Numbered from the stretch's first letter, positions 19,241 to 31,037 are shown. The stretch: 64,000 nt of DNA from Rhodanobacteraceae bacterium (GCA_004299705.1 SCQS01000032.1:121342-185341), one strand, 5' to 3'. Notes: a model not told the origin generated them from the letters alone. Numbers and translations are program-made.

Positions 19241-20485
19241 TCAAGCGACCTTCGATGCCGGCTGTTCTTCCTCCATGCGCGCCAACACCCGCTCGATCCG
19301 CGCGAACACGTCGGCCAATTGCGCGGGTTCGGGCAGCAACGTGATCCGGAAATGCCGGCTGTCCTTGAGGTTGAAACTGGAACCCGGCACCACCAGCGCG
19401 TGTTCTTCTTCGAGCAAGCGCAGTGCAAAGGCATTGTCATCGAAATCGGGCAGCACGTCGGCGCGCACCGAAGGGAATGCATACAGCGCACCCCGCGGCG
19501 TCACGCATTCGAGGAAACGGCTGCGCGCGGCGCCTTCCACCACCGCACGCCGCGCTTCGTACAGGCGTCCGCCCGACGCGGTCAGCGCGGCAATCGAGTC
19601 GGGTCCGGTCAGCGCGGGTTCGATCGCCCACTGCGCGGGCACGTTGGCGCACAGGCGCAACGCGGCCAGCAGTTGCATCGCGTCGCGATAAGCATCGACC
19701 CGTTCGCCCGCACCCGACAGGGTGGCCCAGCCGATCCGGAAGCCGCAGGCGCGGTGCACCTTCGACAACCCACCGAACGCAATGCAGGGCAGCTCGCCTG
19801 CCACTGATGCCAGCGGCGTATATGGTGCGCCGTCGTAGCGAATGCCATCGTAGATTTCGTCGGACAGCAGCAGCAAATCGTGGCGCGCCGCGACCGCGAC
19901 GATGCGTTCCAGCAGTTCGCGTGGATAGCACGCCCCGGTCGGGTTGTTGGGGTGGATCAGCACGATGGCGCGCGTGCGCGGCCCGCACAGCGCCGCGATC
20001 TCGTCCGGATCGGGCAGGTGCGCACGCGACGCGGGACACGCGTAATAGCGCGGCGTGCCGTCGTTGAGGATGGTCGCGGCGCTCCACAACGGATAGTCGG
20101 GCGCGGGCAGCAACACCTCGTCGCCGGGATTGAGCAATGCCCGCAGCGACAAGTCGATCAGCTCGCTGACGCCGTTGCCGATGAAGACGTGCTCGATGCC
20201 GGGCACCGCCGCTCCACGCGACCGCTGCACGGCAAGGATCGCCTCGCGCGCCGATTCCAGCCCCTGCTCGTGGCAATAGGCGTCGCTGTCGGCCAGATGC
20301 GCAGTGATCGCGGCTTCCAGATGCGCCGGCGCCCGGAACCCGAACCGGCCGGGGTTGCCGATGTTGAGCTTCAGCACGGCGTGGCCCGCGGCTTCCAGGG
20401 CACGCGCGCGACGCGCCAGCGTCCCGCGGATTTCGTAACGGACGTCGGCCAAGTGCAAGCTGGGATGAACGGCAGGTGGGCGCAT
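19241..20485 (-). CDS. PLP-dependent aminotransferase, alanine transaminase (AlaA) type
   Basis: The 414-residue class I/II fold-type I aminotransferase has the N-I-G-N-P substrate loop near 42, H-P-N-N-P-T-G in the middle, S-D-E-I-Y-D (PLP Asp/Tyr) and the Schiff-base Lys in G-G-L-S-K-V-H-R near 245. The overall pattern (Y-E-I-R-G N-terminus, G-F-R-I-G-W) resembles E. coli AlaA/YfbQ, which makes alanine from pyruvate and glutamate. Substrate assignment is inference. First of a two-gene unit with the SGNH hydrolase, divergent from rsgA. Confidence 0.9.
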   Translation of the reverse strand: MRPPAVHPSLHLADVRYEIRGTLARRARALEAAGHAVLKLNIGNPGRFGFRAPAHLEAAITAHLADSDAYCHEQGLESAREAILAVQRSRGAAVPGIEHVFIGNGVSELIDLSLRALLNPGDEVLLPAPDYPLWSAATILNDGTPRYYACPASRAHLPDPDEIAALCGPRTRAIVLIHPNNPTGACYPRELLERIVAVAARHDLLLLSDEIYDGIRYDGAPYTPLASVAGELPCIAFGGLSKVHRACGFRIGWATLSGAGERVDAYRDAMQLLAALRLCANVPAQWAIEPALTGPDSIAALTASGGRLYEARRAVVEGAARSRFLECVTPRGALYAFPSVRADVLPDFDDNAFALRLLEEEHALVVPGSSFNLKDSRHFRITLLPEPAQLADVFARIERVLARMEEEQPASKVA

Positions 20486-20574
20486 GGCTGCAAATACTCA
20501 CAGGATCGGGCATGCTAATGGCGATTCCGGTGCATGAAAACACCTCGACCTCCCCGTTTCGGCGATTCCGCGCC

Positions 20575-21636
20575 ATGAAACCCACCCCTTCGCAGTCGAC
20601 ACCGAGCGTGCAACGCATCGGTTGGCAAGGCAACCTTCCAACCCTTCCCGCCGGCCACGCGCTGGCCCGCGTTTCGGCCCAGCACCGCGCCGGCTACGAA
20701 GTTCACGACGGGGAACATGCCTTCAACGCACAGCCCGCGCCGAAATTCCTGAAGCGCAACCTCGACCCAGCCGATCGCCCTGCGGTCGGCGACTTCGTGC
20801 TGATCGAAACCGGCTCGCCACCGCACATCACGGAAGTACTGCCGCGACGCGGGGTATTGACGCGCGCGGCGGCGGGCGAGCGCTACGCGCGCCAAACCAT
20901 CGCCACCAATCTCGACGTGGTATTCGTGTTGACGGGCCTGGACGGCGATTTCAATCCGGCCCGGATCGAACGCTATCTCGCCTTGATCGAAGGCTCGGGC
21001 GCACGTGCCGTGGTGCTGCTGACCAAACGCGATCTCGCTGAAGCGGAAGACGTCGACGCGGCCCTGACGACGCTGCACGAACGACTGCCGGATGACACCC
21101 CGGTGCACGCGATCAACGGCAAGGATGCGGCCTGCACTACTACGTTGGCGGGTTTTTTGACCCCCGGAACCACCGCCGCGCTGGTGGGTTCATCGGGCGC
21201 GGGCAAATCCACCCTTACCAACACCTTGCTGGGCCACGACCGCATGGCCACCGCGGCGACCCGTGCCAGCGACGACCACGGCCGCCACACCACCACCCAT
21301 CGCGCGTTGCTGCCGCTGCCAAGCGGTGCCTGCCTGATCGACACTCCCGGCATGCGCGAACTGAAATTGACCGGCGACGAAGACCTCGACCTGTTTTCCG
21401 ACATCGAGAAACTGGCCGAGCAATGCCGCTTCGCCGATTGCGGCCACGGCAACGAACCCGGCTGTGCAGTGCGCGAAGCGCTTGAGGAAGGCGAACTCGA
21501 CCCCGAACGCTGGCGCCATTACCAGAAGCTCAGCAGCCAACGCGAGGAACAAGCCACGCGTTTCGAGGATCGCCTGCGTGCCAGCCACGAACCGATCCGC
21601 GCGCAGCGACGACGCGACTGGCAGGAGCGCGAATAG
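20575..21636 (+). CDS. rsgA: Ribosome small-subunit-dependent GTPase RsgA
   Basis: A 353-residue circularly permuted GTPase that checks late 30S maturation. The order is: OB-fold domain (about 30-100); permuted G domain with G4 T-K-R-D first, then G1 G-S-S-G-A-G-K-S near 210 and G3 D-T-P-G-M-R; and the C-terminal zinc finger C-R-F-A-D-C-G-H...C. The permutation and the zinc knuckle are diagnostic. The ATG at 20575 is chosen because translation from earlier in-frame starts (for example 20515) adds non-conserved residues; the true start is uncertain by about 20 residues. Confidence 0.95.
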   Translation: MKPTPSQSTPSVQRIGWQGNLPTLPAGHALARVSAQHRAGYEVHDGEHAFNAQPAPKFLKRNLDPADRPAVGDFVLIETGSPPHITEVLPRRGVLTRAAAGERYARQTIATNLDVVFVLTGLDGDFNPARIERYLALIEGSGARAVVLLTKRDLAEAEDVDAALTTLHERLPDDTPVHAINGKDAACTTTLAGFLTPGTTAALVGSSGAGKSTLTNTLLGHDRMATAATRASDDHGRHTTTHRALLPLPSGACLIDTPGMRELKLTGDEDLDLFSDIEKLAEQCRFADCGHGNEPGCAVREALEEGELDPERWRHYQKLSSQREEQATRFEDRLRASHEPIRAQRRRDWQERE

Positions 21637-21647
21637 CGACGCCCGTG

Positions 21648-22901
21648 ATGGCCGACACCGCGCTCGCCCCGGTCGTGCAGCACTGCGCCGCATTGGACAA
21701 GCGGCTGGTCGAGGCGGTACGCGGCATCCGGGTGCTGGCGACCGTGACCTGGCCGCTCGCGGTCGAGCAATGTTTCCTGGATGACCTGCACCGCGGCCAC
21801 GAAAGCCTGCCGCGCTTCGAATACCGTGCGCCGGACTTTTCCGCGCAGCGCGCGGAACTCGCAGCCATCGTCGAGCAAGCCGATTCCGCGCATCCACTTG
21901 GCGCCTTCATCACCCGCAACGCGGGTTCGTGGCAAACCGCCGCGCGGATGCTGGAAGCCGTCGGCACCGCGGGCGTCACCGCTTTGTCGATCGAGCTGTA
22001 CGGCAGGCCGGGCGATGCGTTGCCCGGCAGCGGCCAGACCAACCTCGACGCCGCGAAATATTTCCTGGAAATCGCCCGTGAACTGGGCGACGGTGAGGCG
22101 CTGCCCGAGGCCGATTACTGCATCCCCGCCGCGGTACTGCGCGATGAAGTGCAGGCCGAGGTCGACACTTTCTTCGGCAATACCAAGGTGCGCGTCGAGA
22201 TCGACCCGGAATTGACCGCCAAGGCCGCCGCCGGCGCCACCCGCATCCGCCTGCGCGGCGCTACCTGTTTTTCGGAATACGACCGCTCGCAACTGCTGGC
22301 GCACGAAGCATTCGTGCACACCCTGACCGCCCGCAACGGGCGCGCTCAGCCGGTGCTGAAATCGCTGGCACGCACCTCGCCGCGCGCCACCGCTACACAG
22401 GAAGGCCTGGCGGTATTCGCCGAACTGATGTCGGGCTCCATCGACATCGCGCGCCTGCAGCGCATCAGCCTGCGCATCCTCGCGATCGACATGGCGCTGG
22501 ACGGCGCGGATTTCATCGAGGTCTACCGCTGGTTCCGGGCGCAGGGGCAAGGCGTCGCCGACAGTTTCCATTCCACCCAGCGCGTGTTCCGTGGCGTGCC
22601 GGTCACCGGCGGTGCGGCGTTCACCAAGGACAACGTGTATCTGGCCGGCCTGCTGACCGTGCACACGTTTTTCCGCTGGGCCTTCAAGCGGCGCAGGTTG
22701 AATCTGTTGCAGCACCTGTTTGCCGGCAAACTGGCGCTGGACGACGCGATCGCGCTGCGCCCGTGCTTCGATGATGGTTCCGTCGCGCCGCCGAAGTTCC
22801 TGCCGCCGTGGCTGCAACACTCGCAGGGCCTCGCCGGCAAACTCGCGTTCTCGCTGTTCGCCAACCGGATCAGGATGGGCCGGATCGGCGAGTGGGATTG
22901 A
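21648..22901 (+). CDS. DUF1704 / QEGLA-motif protein, predicted zinc metallopeptidase-like
   Basis: A 417-residue protein of the family annotated as 'flavohemoglobin expression-modulating QEGLA motif protein'. H-E-A-F-V-H sits near residue 221 and is an HExxxH motif. The naming motif Q-E-G-L-A-V-F follows about 35 residues later and supplies a candidate third ligand (Glu). The eukaryotic relatives MATCAP1/2 use this HExxxH plus downstream Glu to remove terminal tyrosine from tubulin, so a carboxypeptidase-like activity is plausible. That is inference; the bacterial substrate is unknown. It starts 11 bases after rsgA (ATG at 21648; GTG at 21645 is possible) and is probably co-transcribed. It converges with ileS. 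Confidence 0.85.
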   Translation: MADTALAPVVQHCAALDKRLVEAVRGIRVLATVTWPLAVEQCFLDDLHRGHESLPRFEYRAPDFSAQRAELAAIVEQADSAHPLGAFITRNAGSWQTAARMLEAVGTAGVTALSIELYGRPGDALPGSGQTNLDAAKYFLEIARELGDGEALPEADYCIPAAVLRDEVQAEVDTFFGNTKVRVEIDPELTAKAAAGATRIRLRGATCFSEYDRSQLLAHEAFVHTLTARNGRAQPVLKSLARTSPRATATQEGLAVFAELMSGSIDIARLQRISLRILAIDMALDGADFIEVYRWFRAQGQGVADSFHSTQRVFRGVPVTGGAAFTKDNVYLAGLLTVHTFFRWAFKRRRLNLLQHLFAGKLALDDAIALRPCFDDGSVAPPKFLPPWLQHSQGLAGKLAFSLFANRIRMGRIGEWD

Positions 22902-25832
<2,931 letters not shown>

Positions 25833-25871
25833 GGTTTGAATGCAATGTGGGTTTGGAGCAGCCAACCAACC

Positions 25872-26003
25872 TTTCGTCGTTCCGGGCGTCGCGTAGCGGC
25901 AATCCGGAATCCAGCTTCATGAATAGCCGGAAAGAGCTGGATTATTCGCCGCGTCCTGCGGCTCGCCCTTCGGGCCGCCTTCGGCGGCCCCGGAATGACG
26001 AAG
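25872..26003. repeat. Inverted-repeat element, family F, overlapping the ribF 3' end
   Basis: The outer arms TTTCGTCGTTCCGGG and CCGGAATGACGAA bracket a GC-rich interior containing a GCCTTCGGCGGCC hairpin. The right part lies inside the ribF frame and encodes its last 28 residues and stop; the left part lies between ribF and ileS. A related element is at 33914-34025. Confidence 0.85.
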
Positions 26004-26930
26004 CTGGGCGTTCAAGATTTCTCTTGCTTGCGTCGCATCGCGATCCATCTGCGCGTGCAGCGCTTCCAGGTCGGCGAATTTTTCCTCATCGCGCAGTTTG
26101 GCGACGAACTCGACCTCGATGCGCTGGCCGTACAGGTCGCCATCGAAATCGAACAGGTGGGCTTCCAGCAGCGGCTCGCCGCCGCCCGCGATGGTCGGGC
26201 GCACGCCCAGACTGGCGACGCCGGGCAGCCATCGCCCATCGACCCGCACGCGCACCGCGAAAATGCCCGCGATCGGGGACACGCGCTGACCCAATCGGAC
26301 GTTGGCGGTCGGATAGCCAAGCTTGCGGCCCATGCGCTGGCCGCGCACCACCCGTCCGCCGATCGTGAACGGACGTCCCAGCAGCTCGGCCGCGTGCGCG
26401 AAGTCACCTGACCCCAAGGCACCGCGCACCCGCGAGGCCGAAATCCGCTCGCCGTCGCCGTTTGAGACGGCATCCATCACGCGCACCTCGTAACCGCCCT
26501 CGCCCTGCATGGCTTCCAGCAGGGCCACGTCGCCCACCCGGTTGTGGCCGAAGCGGAAATCCTTGCCGACCCAGATTTCGCGCGCACCCATCCGCGCCAC
26601 CAGCACCCGGCGCACGAAATCCTCGGCACTCATCGCGACCAGCGGAGCATCGAAACGCAGCAGCAACAGCAGTTCGATGCCGGCGTCGGCGAACCCCCGG
26701 AGCTTTTCGCGTACCGACGACAAACGCTTGAGCGGCTGCGGCGAAAAATACCCGCGCGGCAACGGCTCGAAGGTGATCGCCGCAGGCATCAATCCGAGCG
26801 TGTTCGCGCGTTCATGCGTCCTTGCAAGCAACGCGGCGTGACCGCGATGCAGGCCGTCAAACGCACCGATGGTGAGCACGCAGCCGTAAGGCGCGAGGCA
26901 TGGCCCCGTGATGTTGCGAAAAATACGCAT
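25917..26930 (-). CDS. ribF: Bifunctional riboflavin kinase / FAD synthetase
   Basis: The 337-residue enzyme makes FMN and then FAD. The N-terminal nucleotidyltransferase domain has T-I-G-A-F-D-G-L-H-R-G-H-A (about 20-32) and S-A-S-R-V-R. The C-terminal kinase domain has G-R-K-L-G-Y-P-T-A-N and the E-A-H-L-F-D-F-D segment. The last 28 residues (L-R-H-S-G-A-A-E-G-G onward) are encoded by a family F repeat and look unlike any RibF tail. Without them the protein would be about 309 residues, the normal size. The ATG at 26930 starts M-R-I-F-R-N, as expected; the frame is open further upstream. It precedes ileS in the classic ribF-ileS order. Confidence 0.95.
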   Translation of the reverse strand: MRIFRNITGPCLAPYGCVLTIGAFDGLHRGHAALLARTHERANTLGLMPAAITFEPLPRGYFSPQPLKRLSSVREKLRGFADAGIELLLLLRFDAPLVAMSAEDFVRRVLVARMGAREIWVGKDFRFGHNRVGDVALLEAMQGEGGYEVRVMDAVSNGDGERISASRVRGALGSGDFAHAAELLGRPFTIGGRVVRGQRMGRKLGYPTANVRLGQRVSPIAGIFAVRVRVDGRWLPGVASLGVRPTIAGGGEPLLEAHLFDFDGDLYGQRIEVEFVAKLRDEEKFADLEALHAQMDRDATQAREILNAQLRHSGAAEGGPKGEPQDAANNPALSGYS

Positions 26931-26959
26931 CCGTCCAGTATATCTTGGGCTCCCGGGCA

Positions 26960-27451
26960 TCAAGGGGCCAGAGGCGCGCAACCTTTCGTATCCACCCGCT
27001 CCAACAGATCAGCCACGCGACCGCGTCCCGGCACTTCCAGGCCCGGCACAAGATCAGCCAGCGGCACCAGCACGAATGCGCGCTGGTGCAGGCGCGGATG
27101 CGGAATCACGAGGCCGGGTTCGTCGAGCACGGCATTGCCATGCAGCAACAGGTCGAGGTCCAGCACGCGCGGGCCGTTCGGCTGTCCCCGTACCCGGCCC
27201 GCGCGCGCTTCGATCGCGAGCAGCGCCTCCAGCAGTGCGCGCGGCGAGAGCGAGGTTTCGACCAACGCGACCGCGTTGATGAAATCCGGCTGGTCGACGA
27301 CACCCCAGGGCGGGGTGCGGTACAGGCGCGAGCGCGCACGCAGCGCGGTGCGGGGCAACCCCGCCAGCGCCTCGAAACCGTGTTCGACCTGCCGGCGCGG
27401 ATCGTCGAGGTTGCTGCCCAGCGCGACGTACGCACCTACCGGGTCAGACAT
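26960..27451 (-). CDS. folK: 2-amino-4-hydroxy-6-hydroxymethyldihydropteridine pyrophosphokinase
   Basis: A 163-residue folate-pathway kinase that pyrophosphorylates 6-hydroxymethyl-7,8-dihydropterin. Seen are Y-V-A-L-G-S-N-L at the N-terminus, Y-R-T-P-P-W-G, Q-P-D-F-I-N-A-V and the metal/ATP signature R-V-L-D-L-D-L-L-L. Length and motifs are normal. It starts 3 bases after the pcnB stop, the common pcnB-folK pair of gammaproteobacteria, so the two are translationally linked. Confidence 0.96.
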   Translation of the reverse strand: MSDPVGAYVALGSNLDDPRRQVEHGFEALAGLPRTALRARSRLYRTPPWGVVDQPDFINAVALVETSLSPRALLEALLAIEARAGRVRGQPNGPRVLDLDLLLHGNAVLDEPGLVIPHPRLHQRAFVLVPLADLVPGLEVPGRGRVADLLERVDTKGCAPLAP

Positions 27452-27454
27452 GCG

Positions 27455-28837
27455 TCACTCTTGCAAATCGGATTGCGGCGCCGAGGTCCTGCGTCCCCGC
27501 CCGCCGCGCCGACGCCGGCGCTTGCCGCTGCCGGTTTTCTCGCCGGGTTTGCCGGCGGTCGACTTGGGCGCCAGCGACTCGGACAGTTGTTCCGGCGACA
27601 GTGCCTGCACCTCGGTCCACCACTCGCCGCAGGCCCGCAATTCCCCGGATTCGCCCGAACGCAGCAGCAGGAAATCGTAGGCCGCGCGGAAGCGCGGGTG
27701 CGCCATCAGCCGGAACACGCGCTTGCGGGTGCGCTCCGCGAAGCGCGGCTGCAGCGCCCAGATTTCCTCGATCGCGTAGCTGAAGCGGCGCGGGATCGCG
27801 ACGCGCTTGCCCTGTTCGGCCATCACCCGATGCGCGGCGCGCTGCCACGCCAGCGAGCGTACGGCGCCTTCGTCCTGAAGTTTCGCGGCGAGCGCCGCGA
27901 CTTCGCCCCACAGCAACACCGCGAACAGGAACGCCGGTGTCACCGGCCGACCGTCGGCGACGCGCGCGTCGGTGCCGCCCAAGCCGCGCTCGATCAACTG
28001 CTCCAACGCGCCGGATGCATCGTGCGCCAACGCGTGCACGGTGCCTGGAAACAGGTGCCGCAGCAGGTCGTAGCGTGCCAGCATCCTGAAGCTCGCGAGG
28101 CCGTAACCCGCCAGGAACATCTTCTGGCATTCGTCGAACAGACGCGCGGACGGCGCGTCCGCCAGCAGGTGTCCCAGCTCCTTGAACGGTGCCGCCGCCG
28201 CAGGATCGATCGAGAACTCGAGCTTGGCCGCGAGCCGCGCCGCGCGCAGCATCCGCACCGGATCCTCGCGGTAGCGCGTGGCGGGATCGCCGATCAGGCG
28301 CAAGCACTTCTGTTCGAGGTCATCGATGCCGCCGACGTAATCGAGCACGCTGAAATCGGCGATGTCGTAGTACAGCGCGTTGACCCGGAAATCGCGGCGC
28401 AGCGCGTCTTCCTCGATCGTGCCCCACACGTTGTCGCGCAGGATGCGGCCGTCGACGACGTGGCGGTCGCCGCCGGACTCGCCGTCACCGGTGCCGCGGA
28501 AGGTCGCGACTTCCACGATCTCCGGGCCGAACACCACGTGCGCGAGGCGGAAGCGCCGCCCGATCAGGCGGCAGTTGCGGAATACCTTCTTCACTTCTTC
28601 GGGTGTGGCATCGGTGGCCACGTCGAAATCCTTGGGTTGCCTGCCCAACAGCAGGTCGCGCACCGCGCCGCCGACCAGGCAGGCCCGGAAGCCGGCGTCC
28701 TTCAACCCGTACAGCACCTTCAGCGCGCCGCGGCTGATCTGCTTGCGCGACAGGTTGTGCTGTTCACGCGGGATCACGCGGGGCATGGGTTGCGTACGGG
28801 AAACGTCGGAATCGGAACTCAAGCGAGAGACATCCAT
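27455..28837 (-). CDS. pcnB: Poly(A) polymerase I
   Basis: The 460-residue class II nucleotidyltransferase adds 3' poly(A) tails that mark RNAs for decay. The head signature is L-V-G-G-A-V-R-D-L-L-L-G and the catalytic pair is D-F-D-V-A-T. R-R-D-F-R-V-N-A-L-Y follows, which together with the long body separates PcnB from tRNA nucleotidyltransferase. The C-terminus has an Arg/Gly-rich basic tail, common in PcnB and likely RNA-binding. The start is ambiguous: 28837 or the internal ATG at 28786, neither with a clear ribosome site. Confidence 0.94.
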   Translation of the reverse strand: MDVSRLSSDSDVSRTQPMPRVIPREQHNLSRKQISRGALKVLYGLKDAGFRACLVGGAVRDLLLGRQPKDFDVATDATPEEVKKVFRNCRLIGRRFRLAHVVFGPEIVEVATFRGTGDGESGGDRHVVDGRILRDNVWGTIEEDALRRDFRVNALYYDIADFSVLDYVGGIDDLEQKCLRLIGDPATRYREDPVRMLRAARLAAKLEFSIDPAAAAPFKELGHLLADAPSARLFDECQKMFLAGYGLASFRMLARYDLLRHLFPGTVHALAHDASGALEQLIERGLGGTDARVADGRPVTPAFLFAVLLWGEVAALAAKLQDEGAVRSLAWQRAAHRVMAEQGKRVAIPRRFSYAIEEIWALQPRFAERTRKRVFRLMAHPRFRAAYDFLLLRSGESGELRACGEWWTEVQALSPEQLSESLAPKSTAGKPGEKTGSGKRRRRRGGRGRRTSAPQSDLQE

Positions 28838-28901
28838 GCGGGCGATGCGCCGCGTATTCGCGGCACGAAGTCCGTTACACTAGCGCGCTCACCGACGCCA
28901 C

Positions 28902-28977
28902 GCTCCCTTCGTCTAGTGGCCCAGGACATCGCCCTCTCACGGCGGTAACGCGAGTTCGAGTCTCGCAGGGAGCGCCA
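28902..28977 (+). tRNA. tRNA-Glu (anticodon CUC)
   Basis: The acceptor stem GCTCCCT / AGGGAGC, a D-arm containing TCTAGTGGCCCAGGAC, the anticodon stem CGCC / GGCG with loop CTCTCAC, the T-arm with GTTCGAGTC and an encoded CCA end at 28975-28977 make a complete cloverleaf. The loop reads anticodon CTC, for Glu codon GAG. The family C repeat begins six bases after it. Confidence 0.95.
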
Positions 28978-28982
28978 AGGAT

Positions 28983-29106
28983 GTTTATTCGTGCGATCGT
29001 CCCTGATCGCTGCTTCGTTTCACACACGCTGCCAGAACCCGGGCACTCGCAATCTGCAATATCGGAACGGCCTTCCCTGGCCTGACTTTTCACAAAAGCC
29101 GCTCCG
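28983..29106. repeat. Dispersed repeat, family C, copy 2
   Basis: It begins GTTTATTCGTGCGATCGTCC and ends with GGCCTGACTTTTCACAAAAG. It lies between the tRNA-Glu and fdxA, leaving only about 20 bases to the fdxA start. The fdxA promoter would therefore have to sit in or upstream of the element. Confidence 0.85.
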
Positions 29107-29128
29107 AACCAACCGACCTCCAATAGCC

Positions 29129-29452
29129 ATGGCCTTTGTTGTTACGGACAACTGCGTGAAGTGCAAGTACACCGACTGCGTGGAAGTGTGCCCCGTGGAC
29201 TGTTTCCACGAGGGCCCGAACTTCCTCGCGATCGATCCCGATGAGTGCATCGATTGCACGCTGTGCGAACCGGAATGCCCGGCGCGCGCGATCTTCCCCG
29301 AGGACGACGTGCCGGCGGGGCAGGAACAGTACATCGCGCTGAACAAGGAACTGGCCAAGAGCTGGCCGGTTCTCAGCGAGCGCAAGGATGCCCCGGCCGA
29401 TGCAAAGGAGTGGGACGGCAAGCCGGACAAGCTTCCGTTGCTTGAACGCTGA
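29129..29452 (+). CDS. fdxA: 7Fe ferredoxin FdxA
   Basis: A 107-residue cytoplasmic electron carrier. [14 protein letters not shown] with its extra spacing binds one 3Fe-4S cluster in known homologues. [12 protein letters not shown] binds a 4Fe-4S cluster. A C-terminal extension of about 45 residues is typical of the Azotobacter FdI type. It begins with the family-standard M-A-F-V-V. It is monocistronic, closed by a hairpin terminator. The partner reductase is unknown. Confidence 0.95.
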   Translation: MAFVVTDNCVKCKYTDCVEVCPVDCFHEGPNFLAIDPDECIDCTLCEPECPARAIFPEDDVPAGQEQYIALNKELAKSWPVLSERKDAPADAKEWDGKPDKLPLLER

Positions 29453-29455
29453 AAC

Positions 29456-29484
29456 GAAAACGCCGCCCATGGGCGGCGTTTCTG
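29456..29484. terminator. Bidirectional hairpin terminator between fdxA and bamC-like gene
   Basis: A perfect 22-base palindrome (AACGCCGCCC and its complement around ATG) sits between two convergent stops. T-rich sequence follows on both strands (TTTCTGTT on plus, TTTTCGTTT on minus). Confidence 0.85.
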
Positions 29485-29502
29485 TTGGAGGCCGGTCCTG
29501 GC

Positions 29503-30129
29503 TCACTGCAACCGTTGTTGCAACATGGCAATCACCCGCGCGGCCGCATCGGGATTGCCCGACGCCGTGACCACGCTGCCGGTTCCGGACGGCGCGACAC
29601 TGACGGTGACCGTACCCTTCACGGTTTCGGTGGTGCCGTGGTGGAACATGCGGTGGAAGAAGCCGCCTTCGGGTTTCTGCGTCACGGTGGTGTCGACTGC
29701 GACCTCATAGGTATGCGCGCTGTCATCGTGCGCGGTGACCTGGCCGACGTCACCACGCGACAACGCCAACCCTACCCGGTGATAGGCACTGTCGGGCGTA
29801 TCCGTGAGCGTCAGGCTGTTGCCGGCAGCCGCGCCGGCCGTAGCGGCAGACGGTGCTTCGGTGGCTGCAGGCGGCGTGCCCGCTTCGGATTGGCCTGATC
29901 CAGACTGGCTCGCCGGCGCGGAAGTCGTGCCCGTACCGGCGTTGGGGATCGCCAACGCGTCGGTGGTAGGTGGCTGGTTCATGCCCGGCGGCACTTCCAG
30001 CGGCTGTTCCTGTTGCGCCGACTTGTAGGAAGGCTCCTTGTGCCGGAACGGGTTGTGGGCCTTGATGGTCTGGCAACCGGCCAGCGCGATCGGGGCGAGC
30101 AGCAGCAGCGTCAGGGTGATTCGTTTCAT
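29503..30129 (-). CDS. bamC: BamC/NlpB-like lipoprotein
   Basis: A 208-residue outer-membrane lipoprotein. The signal peptide ends in L-A-G-C (Cys19). It is followed by a low-complexity region that includes P-L-E-V-P-P-G-M, the conserved 'VPP' strip that contacts BamD in BamC. An S/A/T/G-rich linker and a folded C-terminal domain follow. It is shorter than E. coli BamC (344) and seems to have only one helix-grip domain. Its place directly downstream of dapA (17 bases) is the E. coli dapA-bamC order, the main support for the name. ATG at 30129. Confidence 0.78.
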   Translation of the reverse strand: MKRITLTLLLLAPIALAGCQTIKAHNPFRHKEPSYKSAQQEQPLEVPPGMNQPPTTDALAIPNAGTGTTSAPASQSGSGQSEAGTPPAATEAPSAATAGAAAGNSLTLTDTPDSAYHRVGLALSRGDVGQVTAHDDSAHTYEVAVDTTVTQKPEGGFFHRMFHHGTTETVKGTVTVSVAPSGTGSVVTASGNPDAAARVIAMLQQRLQ

Positions 30130-30146
30130 GGGCGCATTGTGCACGA

Positions 30147-31037
30147 TCATGGCATGGTGGCGCCAGCGAGGGGAGCCAAGGTTTCACGCAGGTGGGCACG
30201 TTCGGGGCCTGGCGCCAGTTCGACCAGCGGCAAGCGCAGGGTCGCACGGCACAGACCGAGTTCGGCCAGACCCGCCTTGAGCGGAATGGGATTGGGGGCG
30301 CAATTCAGGGCTTCCAGCAGGGGCTGGATGCGGGCCGCGTGTTGCATGGTCGCGCCGCGATCACCGCCACGCGCCGCGTCGCACAGCGCACGAAATGCTC
30401 TCGGTACCAGATTGTTCGCCACCGACACCACGCCTCCCGCGCCTGCCAGCATCGCGTCCGCCGCGCTGCCATCGTCACCGGACAAATAGACAAAGCCGGG
30501 GCGTTTTAGTTGCGCGAGCGCGGCAATGCGTTCAGGCGTGCCCACGGCTTCCTTGATGCCGACGATGCCGGCGGTGTCGCGAAGCCCGGCCACGGTTTCG
30601 GGCTGCAGGTCGCAGCCGGTGCGCGAAGGCACGTTGTACATCACCACGGGGATGTCGCAATGCGCGGCCACTTCGCCGTAATGGCGGCGCAGGCCGTCCT
30701 GGGTCGGGCGCACGTAATAAGGCGTCACCACCAGTGCGGCGTCGGCGCCCAGCGTCTTGGCGTGGCGGGTCATGGCGATGGTCCTGGACGTCGCGGCTTC
30801 GCCGGTACCGGCGATCACCGGCACCCGCTGCGCGACGCGTTCCACCGCGAACGTCAGCAGGCGTTCGTATTCGTGTTCGTCCAGCATGTGGGCTTCGCCG
30901 GTAGAACCTGCGACCACGATGCCCTGGGTACCGCCATCGAGCTGGTAATCGAGCAAACGCCCGAAAGCGGGAAGATCGAGCGCGCCGTCCTTGTCGAACG
31001 GCGTCGCGATCGCGCACAGGCTGCCTGCAATTTCCAC
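30147..31037 (-). CDS. dapA: 4-hydroxy-tetrahydrodipicolinate synthase
   Basis: A 296-residue lyase-fold enzyme that condenses pyruvate and aspartate semialdehyde in lysine/diaminopimelate synthesis. Seen are A-I-A-T-P-F near the N-terminus, G-S-T-G-E-A (the T-G-E variant of the T-T loop), Y-N-V-P-S-R-T-G with the catalytic Tyr, and G-I-K-E-A with the Schiff-base Lys. No in-frame ATG lies at a plausible place. A GTG at 31037 with GGAA nine bases upstream gives the family-like start (V-E-I-A-G-S-L). The frame stays open far upstream into a family C repeat, which is not coding. bamC-like follows. Confidence 0.95.
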   Translation of the reverse strand: MEIAGSLCAIATPFDKDGALDLPAFGRLLDYQLDGGTQGIVVAGSTGEAHMLDEHEYERLLTFAVERVAQRVPVIAGTGEAATSRTIAMTRHAKTLGADAALVVTPYYVRPTQDGLRRHYGEVAAHCDIPVVMYNVPSRTGCDLQPETVAGLRDTAGIVGIKEAVGTPERIAALAQLKRPGFVYLSGDDGSAADAMLAGAGGVVSVANNLVPRAFRALCDAARGGDRGATMQHAARIQPLLEALNCAPNPIPLKAGLAELGLCRATLRLPLVELAPGPERAHLRETLAPLAGATMP

